Program-made: the position numbers and the translations under genes
Notes under the pieces: model-generated
Seen by the model: the letters and a program-made list of their open reading frames with translations, nothing else
Databases searched by the model: none
What the model was told of the DNA's origin: nothing
In this document: piece after piece, positions 31,505 through 61,924 of the stretch
Numbering within the stretch: position 1 is the stretch's first letter
Layout of the letters: each line of letters begins with the position of its first letter
Assembly (NCBI GenBank): GCA_029339505.1
Contig: JAQISU010000210.1
Span: 12,814,501-12,878,500, forward strand
Length of the DNA: 64,000 nucleotides
Source of the DNA: Unio delphinus
Lineage: Eukaryota > Mollusca > Bivalvia > Unionida > Unionidae
Direction of reading: 5' to 3'

Positions 31505-31704
31505 TTACAGATACAACAGTTACAGCAGTTCGAGTTCAGGAGCTCAAGTGACAGTCGTCATTGTTTTGTCTTTTATTGGGAGTGCGGTTGGACTATCTAT
31601 CCTGATTGGACTCATCAAATGCTGCTGTGCTACCGCAAACAATTCTAGAAGACAGACTGGGACCGTGATACAACTGGCAAACACTAATATGCAAACCTGT
31701 GTAG
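31505..31704 (+). other. Copy A exon 3 (transmembrane)
   Basis: Acceptor CTTTTCACAG ends at 31504, donor G|GTAAG at 31704/31705. Codes a Ser/Tyr-rich stalk, hydrophobic VVIVLSFIGSAVGLSILIGL, KCCCA and a short cytoplasmic part. Open. Confidence 0.8.
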
Positions 31705-34700
31705 GTAAGTAATCGAAACATGATGCAAATATAATTTAAATCTTAAAATGTAAAACGTATATTAATGCTCGTTGTATCAAAATCAGATATAATAAAAACA
31801 TGGACTGCACCTAGTGTTTTTCAAATAGAAACATTAACATGCTGTACCAAAATAAAATAACATTACAAAATTGCCGTGGTGTGTAAAACTAAATTGAGTT
31901 TAACGGTTTTTTGCGTTAATCTTAGTATGAGCTGTACAATCGCAGAATCGCAATCGAATAACGCTAAAAAGAGCATTATGAAAACCGTGTCAGTTAGCAT
32001 TGACAGTTTATACAAAGAGAACATCAGAAAGAAATAACCGTTAACTCATATTATTGCTGTTATCAATATAATTCTTGATTTTGTATTGTTATTTTGAATA
32101 AAAGTTTTTCTTATCAGTTTTAAAGCCTATTTAGATTATTAACTCATAAGGCGTCTGATTTTTCTAGAACTATGGTTTCACCAACTTCAACGTAATAGGT
32201 ACGTCAATTTCAAACAGAACGTTAAATTCTAAAAATTGCAATTATTTACTAATTTATTGATTTGTTACAGCTATTTAATGTTTAAAAAAAAATTACATTT
32301 TCTATCAGTTTTATAACACGCTTTAGAGTATGAATTATTAGTGAGGCGTCCGCGTACCTAGCAATGTCTACCTGACTTAATTCTCCAACGGCTACATAAT
32401 TGTTACGCCATAATAAAAAAAAAATATTGAAAAAAAATAATAAAAACAAAATAATTCTACAACGGATGGAAATTTAAGATATAATCAAACGGCACGGAAA
32501 CGTTTATCAAAATTTTGTTTTTGTGATATGAGCAGACGTTAAATATTCCAATGCAAAGTACGTGTTGCTTGATTTGATATACTGATGAGCCTTGGAGTTC
32601 ATGCTTATATGCTTTTGTTGTCTTGGTCAAATCGGTTGTTCCGAGATTCACGAATAAGCACTTTTCGCGCCTTTAAATCCATTTTAGTGTTGATTAACAG
32701 TTTAGGTTAAGTTTAGGTTAACTACACGGGCTATTTAATAATGCAATGAAGGCTATTCGTAAACGATTATAGTGATAGACGTTAAACACTGCAATACATT
32801 TGGTCAAACGGTTACGACAGCAGTATAGTGGATCTCCACCCCACCTACGTCGTAAATATCAAACTCTGTGTCTAACATTGTAAGACTGTGAGGTGAGTCT
32901 AATTATTTAATATTAGTCTTTGAACCCCTCCTCCAAATTCCTTTAGAAATGTACCTTTAGTTTTAAATTTATTTGTAACTAGATGCATTGAAAATGTTGT
33001 AGCCACAAGGTTCGTGGCAGATTTTGCGTTTGTCAGCTTTCGTCTTTTTAATTCTGGTCAAATAATGAATAATATTTATTCAAAAAACAGATAGGATGCA
33101 TTATTCGTTTCCGTCAGCTCAATTTATTCAGTTTTCTAAATAAAATATAAACCCACCGTTTTTATTAATTTTTAAAGTCATGCAGTGTGTATGAAGTATA
33201 TTCAAGTGTTAGCGTTTGTTACTTTGCACGTGACCCGATTCACACGTCATACAGAAAGTATACCCATTGTGTCTAATCACTGATGGCATATAGGCCAATG
33301 GAACTTATTCACCTATTGCAAATGCAATTGCTACGAATTGTTTCTTCATGAAACAAACGAGTTCTAATATGCAAGCAGCGTCATATTTTGCCTATATGCA
33401 CCAAGTAGTAAATTGAAGCTAAAAATGTAAACCATCAACAAACAAATATACAAGATAAATTTAATTAGATGTTACCACAGTTTCTGAGGAAAACATAAAA
33501 ATGAATAATAGTTTAAATTCGTACGTACGACACCGAGTGTTTAAGAGCTAAAAAAATAATGCATTAACTTTGATGGATAGAACTTCTTGAATGCTCTGTG
33601 GTTTATTTTAAACGATCCAGTGACTGATATCAGAAATAACGAATATCGCATTTAGTTTGCATATTTTCCAGAGCAACGATGTAGTTCAGGTCGCGCTGCG
33701 TAATAAAATTGACAGCTGTTATACACGGAATTCGTGATATTTCATATTTATTAGCTGAATAATATTGTAGCTAAATGTCTGGCCAGATCAGATGACATTT
33801 TTTAAAATGTGAAAGCTTATAATTTTTGGTTGAACGAACTCAAGTTAAGTTACATATATCACTTCTGTTTTACGCTTATAATAGTTACATTAGAATAATT
33901 TGAATCTTAGCTGTGGTCTATTACATATAATACAAACTCTATAATTTGCTAATAAAGTGAAAAAGAACAAAGTTTATATATCTAACATAATTGTCGAACC
34001 TTTAATATGAAAGGTATCTCTTTGCCTAGCATCGCTTACTGCGTCCTAGCAATAATGGAATAGTTTCATCATATACTCATGTATCTATATTTGAAGAAGA
34101 GATATGTCAGATGTATCAGTCGAAACAATTTCATTGAGACCAAGAAAATTTTAGACGTTAATAGTTCATTGTACGCAACGATTTGATGAGTTATTTAAAT
34201 AATTGTTGTGCGTTTGAGCTACTTGTTAAGAATATATTACTGTATGGGCAAGTTTTCTTAACATCCCCAAAGTACACACTCTGCTGCATTAAAACCTCTA
34301 TACATTCCTCTGAAGGAGAAATGGCTATGAAGCCATAATCAGTGCTTTGCAAGGGCGTGGACATGGGCAACAAAATGATTTGTCTGTTTCAAACAATGAC
34401 ATTATGCAGTAAAATTTGCTTGGAAAAACTAAATTTATATTTGTAAAGCGTTTTAAATTATAATAAAACGTTTCCAGGCATTTGCGTTTAGTTTTCATTG
34501 AATGATAGTATGACATGGAGGTAATGACACTCGCATGGCCAAGAAGGTTCTTTGAGGCACTAAAGTATTTCAATTTTTTACGACATAAGTGAAATTATTA
34601 AACAGGTATCTACTTGTGTTTTGCGGCGTTATTTCCTCCTGAAGTATTTGTTATCACCGTTGAATAGCAATGTGCATGAATGCAGAGAAAACGAGGTGTA

Positions 34701-35166
34701 ATATACTTCCTTGAAACGTTTTTACAGTGGTCAGTACAGCATTTCAATAATTCATTATGGCATAAGTTGTGAGTGAAAACTTATACAATACTAGTATCAA
34801 CAAACTTTATTTTTGTTTTTAGGAAAAGCAAGTAATGTGTAAAGCTTTGAAAGGGACTTTATTGGTTTTAAATTATTTAGAGCAACATATCTCTATGACA
34901 TTACTGCAATGGTTATTGTCGAGTTTGCAGCAACTCCTCTATGCAACTCATTCATTGTGTAGTATGTCTTTTGGTTTTCTAAAATGTTAGCAAGATTTGA
35001 ATAGAGACCTTGGATTTTGCTTGTGTGTACGTGGTTGTGGTAAGCTTTAAATTACAGTTTAATTTCCGTCATCATTAAAGTTGGTAAATTTCTCATTTTG
35101 AAATTATATCCCAACGTTATGACGATATTGTAATACAGCCAAACATATTCCTTTTAATAATTCCAG
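31705..35166. other. Intron 3 of copy A
   Basis: Aligns in patches with intron 3 of copy B (for example 32450-32650 with 52905-53100, and 34000-34320 with 57930-58230). No gene, RNA or element recognised. Confidence 0.6.
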
Positions 35167-35369
35167 GGAATACGCCGGCATTACACCAGGGTCAGTCAAT
35201 CCTTCCTGTCCAGCAAGGAGCAGTCGGATACGGTTATCCCTGTGCTGGTTTTCCACCTCCATGTGGCCAGTATAATAATGTGTCTCCACCTCCATATAGC
35301 CAGCATGATAACGTGTCTAAGGAAACTGCCGATCTGGCCTGTCCTCCACCACAGGGAGTAAAATATTAA
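35167..35369 (+). other. Copy A exon 4 (Pro-rich tail, stop)
   Basis: Acceptor TAATTCCAG ends at 35166. Codes ILPVQQGAVGYGYP, PPPCGQY, SPPPYSQHDN and ends PPPQGVKY-stop, matching copy B (IPVQQGAVAYVYP...PPPQEAKY-stop). Confidence 0.8.
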
Positions 35370-35434
35370 AAGCTACCTATTTCTTGGAATCATGTTAAGA
35401 CAGCTGGCCATCGAATGTGTTACAGTTTGATCAC

Positions 35435-35489
<55 letters not shown>

Positions 35490-36894
35490 TTCAATCGGTA
35501 TTATCTAACTCCTATTGCAATTAACTTGTCAACACACACTACTGAACATAATACTGCCAACTTCACTGTAAACGCTAGACACCACGTATTACTGACATAT
35601 ATATGTACACAATATTTTCGTGCTTGAATGTGGCCTGTAGTTTTAACTTTATATAAAAATTAAATGGTTTCGTTCTAAACTTTTTTTGCGAGCCTTGAGC
35701 AATCGTTTAGGCCGGATATGTCATGTTGAACGAATGTTATTTAACATTGATCATTTTTATTCTATAGTCTGCGGCCTTCAAAATTAATATTGTACCATTA
35801 ACATCACTAGCTATTCCTTTAGATAATGTATGGTGTACAAAGCAACCGTGGGATGAGAAATCTTCAATACATTAAACGTTTTGTCCAAACTAGATTATTT
35901 CACATTGATCTTAAATGCACGCCATCTGTAAAGCTTGGCTTTTGCAGACGGCACACAAGTGTACCTACTACCTTGAATAATATTTATATGTTAGAGGCAC
36001 AGTGATCTGGACTCTGAGGTCGAGAAGGTTTCCTTGCTTAACCAAACTATGCCAAACGATTGATACTTACACGTTGTCGAACACATCCATTATTGTTTAA
36101 ATATAACTTCTCCTTCTTAGTATCAGTGACCTTGGACTTCGAAATTCTGAAAATTTGCTTAATGGTTAATATTATTAAAGACGCCGTATCAGGATATTTG
36201 TAACACCATTATAACATTTACAAGATAATGTCCTCTGCCCTAGGACATGAATATACGGTTGAACGAAGAAGGCATAAAACAAATATTCTAGTTTAAAATA
36301 CCATATCCTTGTTACTTCTCATAACACATTTCCACGATGGCTACTAATGTGGCATATTGGATAACATACCAGCATGATTTATTTTCAATCGCAAACATAT
36401 ACAGTAAGAAGTGTTATGGAAAATTATAATATAAATATGAATATGTTTCCATGTGCAGTACTTAAGAAACGTAGTTATGTTGACAAACTGTAGAATCATT
36501 TCAGCGAATCATTTTGACTTCTTTTGAAAAGCTTTTCCAAAGTTCCAGTTCATAAACGTTGAATTGTTGGTCCCTTGTTTATGATTACATGATCAGCGAA
36601 AGAACTTGAATAATGATGCAAAACTAAACTTGATGTTACAATGTAAATAATATATTTTAAAACTGAGACTCGGGACATATATTACAACCTAGGGACATAT
36701 ATCAAACAATTAAACACATATCTTCGTTACAAATGCACTATTCTGCAGAGACCTTTCTCGAACGGAAAGACGTGAATGTATTTTGTACGAAATTATTATT
36801 TCGAGAAACAGAATTGAAAGTGTCCGTGAAAGCAGCAATTGCCATGTGTGTAGAGGTAAAACGCGCTACGAAAGAAACAGTTATAATGTTAACC
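35370..36894. other. 3' flank of copy A
   Basis: A (GA)n microsatellite at about 35438-35487 is matched by (GA)n at 58776-58831 after copy B. 36285-36645 aligns closely with 60435-60823 (shared GATGGCTACTAAT and ACGTAGTTATGTTGACAAAC), marking the 3' end of the duplicated unit. No gene seen. Confidence 0.6.
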
Positions 36895-36969
36895 TCCGTA
36901 CACGTCCTCTATGGTATTGTATGTGCCATCTTGCAATTAAATTAATTGTTTGCCGAAATATATGCTATG

Positions 36970-37049
<80 letters not shown>

Positions 37050-37130
37050 GTCCTCTATGGTATTGAGTGAGCCAGCTTGCAATGAAATTAATTTTTTGCC
37101 GAAATATATGCTATGGAATATATATATATA

Positions 37131-37199
<69 letters not shown>

Positions 37200-37291
37200 A
37201 TATATATATATATATATACGTCCTCTATGGTATTGTGTGAGCCAGCTTGCAATGAAATTAATTTTTTGCCAAAATATATGCTATGGAATAT
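36895..37291. repeat. Three-copy satellite: about 75-bp block plus long (AT)n
   Basis: The block starting CGTCCTCTATGGTATTG and ending ATATATGCTATGGAATATA occurs at 36903, 37049 and 37219, with (AT)n tracts of roughly 75-100 bp between copies. Apparent frames here are repeat artefacts. Confidence 0.85.
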
Positions 37292-39952
37292 AGCCTTTAT
37301 GAGGACAAACCAGCACCGGCTTCAAAGTCTATAAATGAGGCGGCTGAATGCTGGTAACAAAGTTATATCATGGCATTCATAAAGTTGAAGCTACATTTTA
37401 AATTTATATTCACCACCGGTCTTAGACAAAATATTCAAGACGAACATATTCTGACAACCAGCATTATAATGCAAAAGAAAATTTTATGGTGATAGCTATG
37501 ATGGTAATTTCGAATTTTAACGGCATTAATGTCAATGGCATTATTTGTATAGGCCTTTCCGAAGGTTTCCGTGTGCAGTTTGATTATTGCCACTGGAAAA
37601 TATGACAAGTAATATTTATATTGTATGTGATGGACAGTCGCACCTCTAAAATTGAGACTGTAAAACCCTATTGAAAGCTTTGCTGATAGTGGGTCTCATT
37701 TTGTTCGCATGGTGCATCTTCTTGTTAATTGGACAAATTTAAAGTATCTTAATGATGTATTCGGAATGGTACATGTAATTGTCGCAAAGATTTGTGTATA
37801 TAATCGGTTCCTGCTTTCAACATAAGAGAAATGATCGCGTTTGCGTTGGTAATTTTTTTTATAAATTACATAATCCTTACATATATTTCGAACATTGTAT
37901 ATGCACTTAATTAAATTGTTAATGTAATCTTACTCAAGATAAATATTGACATTAATATTCTTTAAATAAATTAATACATATTTTATGACTGAAAAAATAT
38001 TATCTAAGCTAATATGTTCATTATTGTTAGGTACGAGTGTCTTTCCTTTTAAAATCTCCATAACTGATACCAAGGCGTTGAATTAATAAACATCTTCAAA
38101 CAGTGAGGCTCTTTCTCAATTTCGTAATTGACAGTTTATTCTTCTCTTTGCGAGAGACATATAATCCATGCGTAAATTTGCTTTTATGATGGTGTACTAC
38201 GATATTTGTTTAAATTGAGCAAATATTGCAGTTAAGTTTTGTTTCGCTGATTTAACAATAACATTATAAAATCCAGGACCAAGCGAGGCACAATACAAAT
38301 ATAGACCAAAATAGAATGAGTATCTACTGAAGTCTATTCAATATTGGTGAAACGTGTACTTATTTAGTATTAAGTTTGTGTCTGATGGCATTACTTATTT
38401 AGGTAATATACGCATAGGGAATTTCTGCTACATAGTTATGAATATATTACTCTCATATGATAATTGTACCGTTAAGTTCTGATGATATCAGTTCAATGTA
38501 CAATTTAACTAGAATAATGTCTGACCTATGATGGCTCGAAAACACGAGTAAACGGTCTTTCATTCAGTGTCAGTGAAATGAAACAATGGATCATTATGAA
38601 CCGAATGAAGAAAATATATAATCTTAGATCTGCCTATTTCAACACATTACCTGGCAGCATGTACATCTTATGCCCTTTCGGAAGAAAAACATGTTACATC
38701 TCACTCGGTGTTACACTTATATTTTATATCTAAAGTTTAATTTAATTCTGCTTCTTGAAATAGTATGTATTATCTTCCTTACAAAAATAATTTAATAAAC
38801 GTATTTAATTAAAGACATTCAAAGGGAGGATGCCATATATTAGTTAAATACAAACCTATTTTCTACATAGCCATATTGAGCATGACTCTAATTTTATGAT
38901 ATATTAAAGCTGTTAAATCAGATCATATTACTAATTAACACTAACGTCATTTCATCCAGTTATTTATATTGACGCATTGCATTCAAATCTATATTTGATT
39001 TACTTTGTAACCATACTATAATAAGACCTTTAAATGTCAAAGCTGGTTAATCATAAGGATTTTGATTATTTGAAATACTTTGATACACTAATAAATATGT
39101 CAGTTTATACTATACTCAGACAACCACTAATATACACATTTACGATAGTTATGAGTGTCCTTTTACTCTAGGTAATGATATATCATTGCTTACGGGTGAA
39201 GATGATGTTTGAAGTTGTTTCAATAATTCAGTACTTACGTAGAAATCGGATTGTGATGAAATTTTAAAGTGATATTTTAACATGACATTCAGTTTATATG
39301 GTTTGTTTTAAAATCTTATATTTGGTAAGTGATGAGTAATACTAAGATAAAAAACAGATAAAAAATAATTGTGTCTTAAAAAGGAGAAAGTTTTTAAGAT
39401 TACTTCATTTATCTTTGCTTAAGATCTGAATAGTATATCTGCATAAGAAAACATAAACTTCAGTTATAAATATCGGCATAAATGAAAGCAGACTTGCATT
39501 TAATAAAGTTAATCTATACGCATTGCACATTAGAACTATTCATATATGGTAGATATCGAATAACTTGGATTTATGAAGGAGCAAATATTTTGGATGTTTC
39601 TGATAAGTCAAGCGTTTCACTTAACTAAAAGATAAGGAAAAATTCTGACACACGATATTAGCTATTATCTCTTAAATAACAAACAACTGTCTACGAAATT
39701 TAGTTGAAATACAGTAGCAAGCAAAGCGTTACTGATTTGAAGCCAGAATGCGTGTTTCTGAAATAAGATGAGACAGGAAGAAAAAATCACGATGTAACTT
39801 GATTTGTGTTGGTTTTGGTTACGTTATGTGCTAAACGCCATTAATAAGTAAATCATGTTATGTACATGACATCGTATATGTTCTGTAGAAAGGACACTTT
39901 AAACGAACGGAAAAACTACCACCCGAGACAGGAAAACTATCAGATAGTTACC
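37292..39952. other. Intergenic DNA between copies A and B
   Basis: AT-rich with no open frame of note on either strand. No gene or element recognised. Confidence 0.6.
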
Positions 39953-41877
39953 TGTACTGGGTAGCGTCGTAAAATTTCCCGCCGCTCGGCGTAACACAAC
40001 TTGGCGTCGAACACAAAGCTGCACGCCCAACTTGGTTGGAAACCAATATTGAATCAATAGCAAGACTGTGTGGACAGTAATTAGAAAATTGCTACGTCTT
40101 ATAATAGAGGAGCATGTTCTTTCTTTAAACAAAATATTAAACTTAAGTATAAAATAAATGTTTATTTTATTAGATGGTATAAAATGATTTATAGATGCAA
40201 ATGTTCTAATGACAACTAAAATAGCTAATGATATTAATGTCCATCACTAAAGTTTGAAATCATACGTGTACATGTGTATCGTGCCAGCTGCAAGCACATT
40301 ATATGAGCTATTGTTTCAAAGGATACAACCGTGTTGTTAGCTTCTTTATATCGGTTGTTGCTATGTCATCTACCGTCTATACAATTATCGTAATTGACAG
40401 AAAATTAAACACTTAAGCAATTACACTAGTGTTGTCACCGATGAAGACTTTATCTACTATGGTATAACTGTTTCTTTTTTCCTACAGGTTATATGTAATC
40501 TATCTGAAGGAAATCATGAAGTTCATTACATCTGTAATATAAATAGGAATGAAATGGAGTAGATTTGTGTAGTTTATTATATCAAATGTATCTCCTTAGA
40601 GCAATTGATGTTAGCTGGCTCTAATAGTATATTTTTACCCACATGTATGTACCTCCATCCAACAGAAATTCAGTCTACCATCGTGAGAGACCTTTTTCAT
40701 AAGTGGCCACACCTTTACAAAAGCCGTTTGATATCAAAATAAAGTACAATAATGTTGTGAGTACAGCCTGGAAGAGGGATAATGGGTATCATATTTAATG
40801 ACCCATAGCATTTTGGTCCCCTTTAATGCCAATTCAACATAATAGTTTTGGTGATATTCTTTCCTTCACCCTAATTTCATTGTATAACTACAATCAAATA
40901 TTAGGACAGCGTTTGGTCATTTGTTAGGTTATTCAGATTGGTGTACATCAAACTGTCTATAGCTGATTCTCTGTTTGTTTCTTGAGAAAAAAGTCGATAT
41001 TTTGCAGCAAATATAGTATCAAAACTATATTTATATATTCGTTTTTAGCGTTGATTAACAGGCGTTCTTTTAAAGTTTGCTTTATGTGTTGAGTTCATTG
41101 TATTTCACCCAATCTGATTAGTCTTCATCACTCTTTTCAATATGAATCCAGCTACCTCATATGTCATTTTTTCAGATGTCCACACTTCCAATTCACGTTG
41201 TCGCCGTGTTGTTTCTATCACAATAGAACAAAAAAAATCAAGTTTAATAACGTCACAATGCGATAACGTATCAGATAATATAGCTTAGGACGCGCTGCGA
41301 ACAATAAACGTGCATTGTAAAGAAAAGTAATTTAACAATGGTAAATAAACGAATGCTTATCACAAAAAGAACGGTTATCAGATTTATCACTTCACATCTT
41401 TAGTTTTAAAACAAGAAATGTGAATGAATTACCAGTTTTAGTTATGTCAGAAATATTGACAAATATTGTAATTCAAAACGAGAATGCCAGCTGCAAAGTT
41501 GTATTTGTCATATAAAATGAAAAGGTTGCAAATTTCAGTCAACATTTGTAGGGGTTTAATAAAATGTTCCAGTATTATAGTCAAAGAGAATCCGCAGTCA
41601 CCATATCACCTATCTTTCTTTGAAAATTGATAGAATCAGTCCAAACGTCATTACCTCTCACATTTATTTAATTCGTGAGAGAACTTTCCCAGAAAAGAGA
41701 TAATATGTACGGTGGAATTATCTTGTAACTAAAAAGTTTTTGGACGAGTCATGTTCTTTTCCTTTATTTCGTTACCTTTAATCTTGCACATCAAGCATTT
41801 CTAAAGTTCCGGAAAGGCGGTATTCGTTCTTTAACATTTAGTATATCGAAACAGCCCTTTTGTCAACTGTCCTCTTT
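39953..41877 (+). repeat. 5' segment of the duplication upstream of copy B (partner 8541-10290)
   Basis: Aligns to 8541-10290 as far as about 41620; then about 200 bp of poorly matched sequence before the conserved promoter block at 41878. No protein gene. Confidence 0.65.
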
Positions 41878-42198
41878 AGTCAATGTATGGTTTCAATAAT
41901 GACCAGTTTCGGGTACATTGTTTGAACCTTGCACAAAGGTATTCAACCTTTCTCTCCATTGTGATTGTTGCCAGTTCGAAGAACCTCCCCTTATTCATAT
42001 GGTATTTTTTGAACAGGGTAGCTATTGTAGCGCCACCTATAATACAGACTTCTTATGTAACAAACGCTTACATTCAAATGATATTTTTAACCATTGGGAT
42101 TGCTTTAAATAGCTCGTATTCTCTTCCTCTTAACCAGTGTAAAACTCGGTGACGGAACGAATCAGACTTCAAACTGCAATACATTCAAGAGAGGAAAA

Positions 42199-58699
<16,501 letters not shown>

Positions 58700-58768
58700 C
58701 AGCTACATTCTTTATTTGAATTATGTTAAGATAGCCGGATATCGAAAATGTTACAGTTGGATAACATT

Positions 58769-58833
<65 letters not shown>

Positions 58834-60826
58834 GGAGAAAACATCATATGTTTGGACATATGTATATAGTTAAATATATATATATATTTATATTCAATTC
58901 TTGTTATCGAACTCCTAATGCAATTAACATCTCAACATACACTACTGAACATAATACTGCCAACTTCACCTTATACTCTGGACACCACGTATTACAGACA
59001 TATACATATGATTGAAAGATTTGAAAATATATTCATACAATTTACAAATATACAATATCACACAGTCGAGGAAGCCCCCCCCCCCACCCCAAACAGCAGG
59101 GATTGTCTTCGTGTGCTGGTTTATACTTGATGCTTCAAACAGTAGGACATATAGTGCATGTACGCGGTGGATCGGGCATTGTCTTCTTTAAAGTATTTGA
59201 TGGAGATGACCAATCAGAATTTTATTTTTCTTTGCTCTTAATATTCAGCGTGGTTTGATATGTAGACCCTTTGTATTTTCTAGAAAACGAAAATGATAAT
59301 TCCCAAGATTAACCACATCCGATATATCTATCTGTAACATCTAAATGGTGTCAGGATAAGATCTAAGTATTAATTACAATAATTAAAACTAAGTAAAACA
59401 ATCTCATTAAAAGACCATTTTATTAAGATATTATTAATGTTTATTTCACAGAATTGTGGGTTTATTTAATTACTTTCACAGTTACCTCATTCATAAATTA
59501 TGTAACACCAGTTCTAAACATAATCCGTTATAACCATCTTCATACTGATTTTATAAAAGGTGAATCCCTGTATCTTTTGTACGACATACATTATATTATT
59601 GAACAAAACTCACATACATTATCTGCAAAATACATTCGAAGTTGTCAATGTTTATAGCGACCATTTGCGAATTGTTGAAGTGAGTGTGTGTTGTTGTTTT
59701 CTCTCACAGTAACTGATTCATATTTGTATCACGCTTGAAAGGCACATGAAACGGGTCTTTACATGTTTCCGAAATACTTTGTTAATCCTTCCAGAATAAT
59801 TACAACGCAAGTGTAGCGGGCATAGTGTGCCTATCCCAAAATATTGCTTTGAATATCGTATGCATCATCTCAACCGACATGACACATTTGGTTTGTTGTG
59901 GAAAGAAACTATGACTTAGAAGATATAAACGGAGAAATGTGTAAAGCAAATATTTTTCTTTCAGTCACTTACAATGTGTGTTGTTCCAGTTTGGAATTCA
60001 GTATAGGTTCCAATAAATATAATATGTTCGAATTGTGGTTGAGCACTTGTGTTTTTTTTTTTATAGAAAAGAACCACCTAAAATTCCTAATTTGATAGAT
60101 AATAAAATTTCAATCCGAGCTGGTCCCAACATAATAACAACATAATGTGTCAACTGTTTCAGCCCGACTTACACACTTCGATAAAATAAAAGCTATACGC
60201 TGAAATATAAACAGAATCCCGGACGATACTCTAACGTTTGTTTTCATGGAATCGTTTTTGCAATGATTTATGTAAGCTATCAGTCACATAATGAAAGTAT
60301 GAATTTGACTTAAGTAATTGTTCCTACACTGGGAGCAATATACCAAATTTTAAACATTTGTTTACCAACATTTTCATTGATCCAATAAACGTTTTAAAAA
60401 ATCATTAAGGCTAAACATAATTGAACTGATTAAACAAATATTCTAGTTGAAACTGCCATATCATTGTGACTTCTCATTTGGCTGATAACACATTTTCACG
60501 ATGGCTACTAATATGGCATATTGAATAACATACCAGCATTATTTGTTTTCAATAGCAAACATATACAGTAAGAAGTGTGATGGAAAATTATAATATCAAT
60601 ATGAATATGTTTCCAAGTTCAGTACTTAAGAAACGTAGTTATGTTGACAAACTATAGAATCATTTCAGCGAATCATTTAGACTTTTTTTGAAAAGCTATT
60701 CCAAAATTCCATTTCCTAAACATTGAATTGTTGGTCTTTTATTTATGGTTAAATGATTGACCTTCTTAAGTCAGCGAAAGAAACTGAAAAATGATGCAAA
60801 GATAAGCTTGATGTTAACATGTACTT
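58700..60826. other. 3' flank of copy B up to the element 1 junction
   Basis: (GA)n at 58776-58831; poly-C near 59077-59090. 60435-60823 aligns with 36285-36645. Host sequence ends at about 60826, where element 1 sequence begins in the middle of a gene. No gene seen. Confidence 0.6.
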
Positions 60827-61371
60827 ATTATACCAATCCGTGACTCTGTTAGGAATAAATTACAAGCCAGACAGAGTGTTCAGACCGATTTTGTTGCGGG
60901 ATCTGAAGAGTTGTTTAAACCAATAACCATAGCAACGAAGGGGGTAATATCAGCTACAGAGCGTGCTATATGGGGGGATGTTCCCGAGACGGGGGAAAAA
61001 AGAAAAGAGAAACCTCTTATTGGTGAACTTAAAAAAATAGCAGCGGAAACTGAACAAACAAAACAAGCTGTACAAAGACTCCACGGTGATATTGATGTTA
61101 ATGAACCACCTAAATCAAAAAGAACAGTAGATGATTTACGCGCGAGATTTAACGAGGAAGGGTTAGCAGCAATTGATAAGACTTATCCAACAGAAATTCC
61201 TGCGTTTGTTTTTACGACTTATGAAAACAGAAAAAAATGTTGAAACCAGAACATCATAAGTATATTTAAAGTATGAAACATTGGGCTGATGTATTATATA
61301 AAATTAATACTAAAAGAAGTCAAATTGATAATGATAATGCATCATACATAGGATATATCAAGGCGGTGGTT
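60827..61371 (+). pseudogene. Relative of the 1-461 gene, 5' truncated and frame-broken
   Basis: From about 60830 the DNA parallels the left copy (IRDSVRNK region), and the frame 60911-61243 contains SKRTVDDLRARFNEEGLAAI, almost identical to the left copy. It carries about 30 residues more in the middle (ERAIWGDVPETGEKRKEKPL). The frame is lost at a 7-A run at 61232-61238; past it, after a stop, MKHWADVLYKINTKRSQ continues the family sequence and ends at 61371. So truncated at the junction, one frameshift and one stop. Confidence 0.65.
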
Positions 61372-61373
61372 AC

Positions 61374-61667
61374 AGTTTATAACAATATGAAGAACTAAAA
61401 CAACAACAAAAACCGCAAAAATTACAAAGAAAGCGACATCAACCTTCAAAGAAAATATCTTTCTCGCCTAAAAAACAAGAAGAACCTCAACAACAACTAC
61501 CACCACAAGCTTCGCTTGGACCATTGAATATACCATCTTATCGAGATGAAGATGATGAAGATGATCTTAGTTATTTACAAGAAACGGATTTAGAAAAATG
61601 GATGCAGCAACTGGTTATAGTAGCGGGGAGGGATTTTCTGGGAGTGGAATTTCAGGTAGTGGTCTAG
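61374..61667 (+). other. Gln/Pro-rich, acidic coding-like segment
   Basis: Open frame of about 97 codons without ATG: Gln/Lys-rich start (YEELKQQQKPQKLQRKRHQP), Pro/Gln middle and acidic end (YRDEDDEDDLSYLQETDLEK). Overlaps the start of the next gene in another frame. May be the C-terminal part of the preceding gene or a separate virion protein. Confidence 0.35.
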
Positions 61668-61876
61668 ACAGTTGTCCTGGTAATGTTCTTGGTGATATAG
61701 CACGATCAGAAGTTCTCATCGGAGGAAAACGAGCTGGAAATAACTCTCCAGAAATAATTAATGAAGCAGCTGATATCTGCAGGCGGTTATTTCAAGGTGG
61801 CATCGTGGATATAAAAACATATCGATATTTCATTGGTGAGTTAGTGGAAAATTCTACGGATTATCACAGTGACTAA
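61598..61876 (+). CDS. Small Gly/Ser-rich element protein, 92 aa
   Basis: Gly/Ser-rich N-terminus (GYSSGEGFSGSGISGSG) then a more structured part (ADICRRLFQGGIVDIKTYRY). Lies between other structural-module genes on the same strand. The same frame stays open after the stop and leads into the next gene. Family unknown; could be a minor virion protein. Confidence 0.45.
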   Translation: MDAATGYSSGEGFSGSGISGSGLDSCPGNVLGDIARSEVLIGGKRAGNNSPEIINEAADICRRLFQGGIVDIKTYRYFIGELVENSTDYHSD

Positions 61877-61924
61877 GACATCGGTGATGAAGTCATCGCA
61901 TTAGATAAATATCATTTAAATAAG

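Larger units (their letters stand above)
15180..35369 (+). pseudogene. Cysteine/tyrosine-rich membrane protein gene, copy A (four exons, stop in exon 2)
   Basis: Exons 15180-15225, 19141-19261, 31505-31704 and 35167-35369; all introns are GT-AG and phases (1, 2, 1) equal those of copy B. Exon 1 codes a short hydrophobic signal-like start; exon 2 a Cys/Tyr-rich ectodomain with YGCCG; exon 3 a transmembrane segment followed by KCCCA; exon 4 a Pro-rich tail with SPPPYSQ, a WW-domain type PPxY motif. An in-frame TAA at 19212-19214 lies just before the YGCCG block, where copy B has no extra codons. Intron 2 is about 12.2 kb against 0.6 kb in B, because of element 2. The exon 4 tail is longer than in B (a second Pro/Cys unit). 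The layout matches CYYR1/Shisa-like proteins; the name is by layout, not by search. Probably a pseudogene, unless exon 2 is skipped or the stop is an error. Confidence 0.7.
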
